The position numbers and the translations under genes are program-made. Below the pieces are notes generated by a model that had not been told where the DNA came from, did no database searches, and was given only the letters and a program-made list of their open reading frames with translations. From assembly GCA_002495485.1 (NCBI GenBank), contig DAFH01000025.1, positions 15,895-31,769 of the forward strand: DNA of 15,875 nucleotides. Reading direction: 5' to 3'. This document shows positions 14,864 to 15,875 of the stretch, one piece after another. This DNA is from Candidatus Bathyarchaeota archaeon UBA185. GTDB taxonomy: Archaea; Thermoproteota; Bathyarchaeia; 40CM-2-53-6. The stretch's first letter is position 1. Each line of letters begins with the position of its first letter.

Positions 14864-15346
14864 ATGGCCCTCTCGGACAGTGAGATAGCTAGTGCGATAA
14901 AAACCAGACAGCTACGAATCTTACCGCGGATTGCGAAGCTGAACCCGGCGGGCATGGATCTCAGAGTGCATGAGAATATGATGATCGAACCTGGACGGCA
15001 CAAACTCGTGGCTACGCTCGAACGTGTCGAGCTTTCGGAGAATCTTCTCGGAATACTTCACATCAGATCGAGTCTGGCCCGCGAGGGCGTCATCGCCAGC
15101 CTCGCGCTGGTCGATCCAGGGTTCCGGGGCCAGCTGACTGTCAGTCTCTATAATGCCGGAGATAGACTTGTCAGGCTTCGGAAGGGCGAGAGATTCATTC
15201 AGCTCTCTCTGATAAGACTCGGCAGTCCCGCGACAACTGTCTATGATGGAAAATATCAGAACAGCAGAGGAATCGTCCACAGCCGACGGGGAAAAAACGT
15301 ATGTCATAGAAAAACGGAAAACGTTATACATGGTGTCCGGGGCTAA
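14864..15346 (+). CDS. dUTPase/dCTP deaminase family protein, probably a dUTPase
   Basis: The 160-residue product belongs to the trimeric dUTPase/dCTP deaminase fold: LSDSEI at the start, LVATLERVEL (48-57), IRSSLAREG (67-75), LVDPGFRGQLTVSLYNAG (82-99), KGERFIQLSL (107-116) and VYDGKYQNSRG (126-136). The overall pattern, including GKYQ, is that of archaeal dCTP deaminase-type proteins. The Glu that deaminases have in LEFYN is replaced by Ser94, and the stretch matches the dUTPase third motif, with Asp84 as the water-activating residue. It therefore probably makes dUMP from dUTP rather than deaminating dCTP. Its last bases overlap the next gene if that gene starts at 15330. The ATG has no ribosome site, consistent with a short-leader transcript. 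Confidence 0.82.
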   Translation: MALSDSEIASAIKTRQLRILPRIAKLNPAGMDLRVHENMMIEPGRHKLVATLERVELSENLLGILHIRSSLAREGVIASLALVDPGFRGQLTVSLYNAGDRLVRLRKGERFIQLSLIRLGSPATTVYDGKYQNSRGIVHSRRGKNVCHRKTENVIHGVRG

Positions 15347-15875
15347 AGCGCGAATACAAGCGATGAAGGACACTTCGCGCATTCTAGATCTCAAGTACAA
15401 ACTCCAAACCATCGAGCTCCTTAATCTTGCGAAGACAGAATACACGTACAGACAACTCTCACAGATACTGCACCTGCCCGAGACGGTGCTGAGCCGCTAC
15501 GTCAAGGGCCACGTTCTCCCGACCGCTGAGCGGGCGGAGGAGATCAACAAGACCCTCCAGAAGTACATGGGCCTCGAAAAAGAGCTACACAAGCGGATCA
15601 AGTTCGACGATCTCGGATTCTTCGACAACACCGACATCATCAACGACACCATGCTCCTCGAGCGGGCGGTCCAGCAAGCTGTCGGTGCGTTTGCCGGCAA
15701 ACGGATCAACAAGGTCATGACTGCCGCGGTCGACGGAATACCTCTCGCCACTTTGCTCGCGCAGCGTCTCGGCAAGAGGCTAGTGATCGCGAAGCAGAGC
15801 CGTGAGATCGGGGTCCGGGAGTTCATCGAGGAGGTCTACGTGATGCCTTCAGCGATTATGAAGAGCCTCTACGTG
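15330..15875 (+). CDS. HTH-phosphoribosyltransferase regulator (GfcR/PyrE-like), 3' end outside window
   Basis: The visible 182 codons give an N-terminal helix-turn-helix (about residues 25-60, with YTYRQLSQILHLPETVLSRY followed by VKGHVLP) and the start of a type I phosphoribosyltransferase-like domain. VTAAVDGIPLATLLAQ-like residues (KVMTAAVDGIPLATLLAQRL) mark the region before the PRPP loop, which lies beyond the edge. Archaeal proteins of this build, such as haloarchaeal GfcR, are transcription regulators that may sense a phosphorylated metabolite; a salvage enzyme role is the alternative. The ATG at 15330 overlaps the upstream gene by 17 nt. The ATG at 15363 avoids overlap and sits after a TATA-like GTTATAC at 15322-15328, so it is an equal candidate. 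No ribosome site precedes either. Confidence 0.8.
   Translation, partial: MVSGAKARIQAMKDTSRILDLKYKLQTIELLNLAKTEYTYRQLSQILHLPETVLSRYVKGHVLPTAERAEEINKTLQKYMGLEKELHKRIKFDDLGFFDNTDIINDTMLLERAVQQAVGAFAGKRINKVMTAAVDGIPLATLLAQRLGKRLVIAKQSREIGVREFIEEVYVMPSAIMKSLYV

Overview
The window looks like an archaeal chromosome segment. The support is an archaemetzincin, a stand-alone pair of Lrp-type RAM domains, a fused helix-turn-helix/phosphoribosyltransferase regulator and a small zinc-ribbon protein. Many starts also lack a Shine-Dalgarno sequence and instead have an AT-rich box about 26 nt upstream. The four-gene succinate dehydrogenase and the gene mix fit the Thermoproteota (Thaumarchaeota/Bathyarchaeota-like) better than Euryarchaeota, but that placement is inference. 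I see no integrase, transposase, CRISPR array or tRNA.

Layout. Positions 1-3275 (minus) are one uninterrupted reading frame of at least 1,091 codons running off the left edge. It encodes a secreted surface protein with a signal peptide, a beta-rich N-terminal domain and seven complete (plus one partial) repeats of 98-101 residues. A 208-bp divergent spacer separates it from an MsbA-type ABC half-transporter (plus) and a small membrane protein. Next come archaemetzincin (minus) and SfsA (plus), divergent from each other. From 11805 down to 7038 runs a minus-strand cluster: malic enzyme, then sdhA, sdhC, sdhD and sdhB, with gaps of 27, 1 and 1 nt and one 4-nt overlap. This joins succinate oxidation to malate decarboxylation in one probable transcript. 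A 455-bp spacer follows, with a possible 46-codon ORF, a palindrome and a terminator. Then come the tandem-RAM protein (minus), divergent from a cysteine-rich protein resembling the PHI-1/EXORDIUM fold, then a zinc-ribbon protein and an AlkA-type DNA glycosylase (minus). A dUTPase/dCTP-deaminase family protein diverges from the glycosylase, and an HTH-phosphoribosyltransferase regulator runs off the right edge.

Points of greatest interest: the repeat surface protein, which a start-to-stop ORF search would miss because its stop lies outside the window; its two co-varying repeat subtypes; the disturbed sdhA start, where a single extra base separates a well-placed ATG from the FAD-binding frame; a dCTP-deaminase homologue that has Ser where the deaminase Glu belongs and so looks like a dUTPase; and palindromes centred in two divergent promoter regions.
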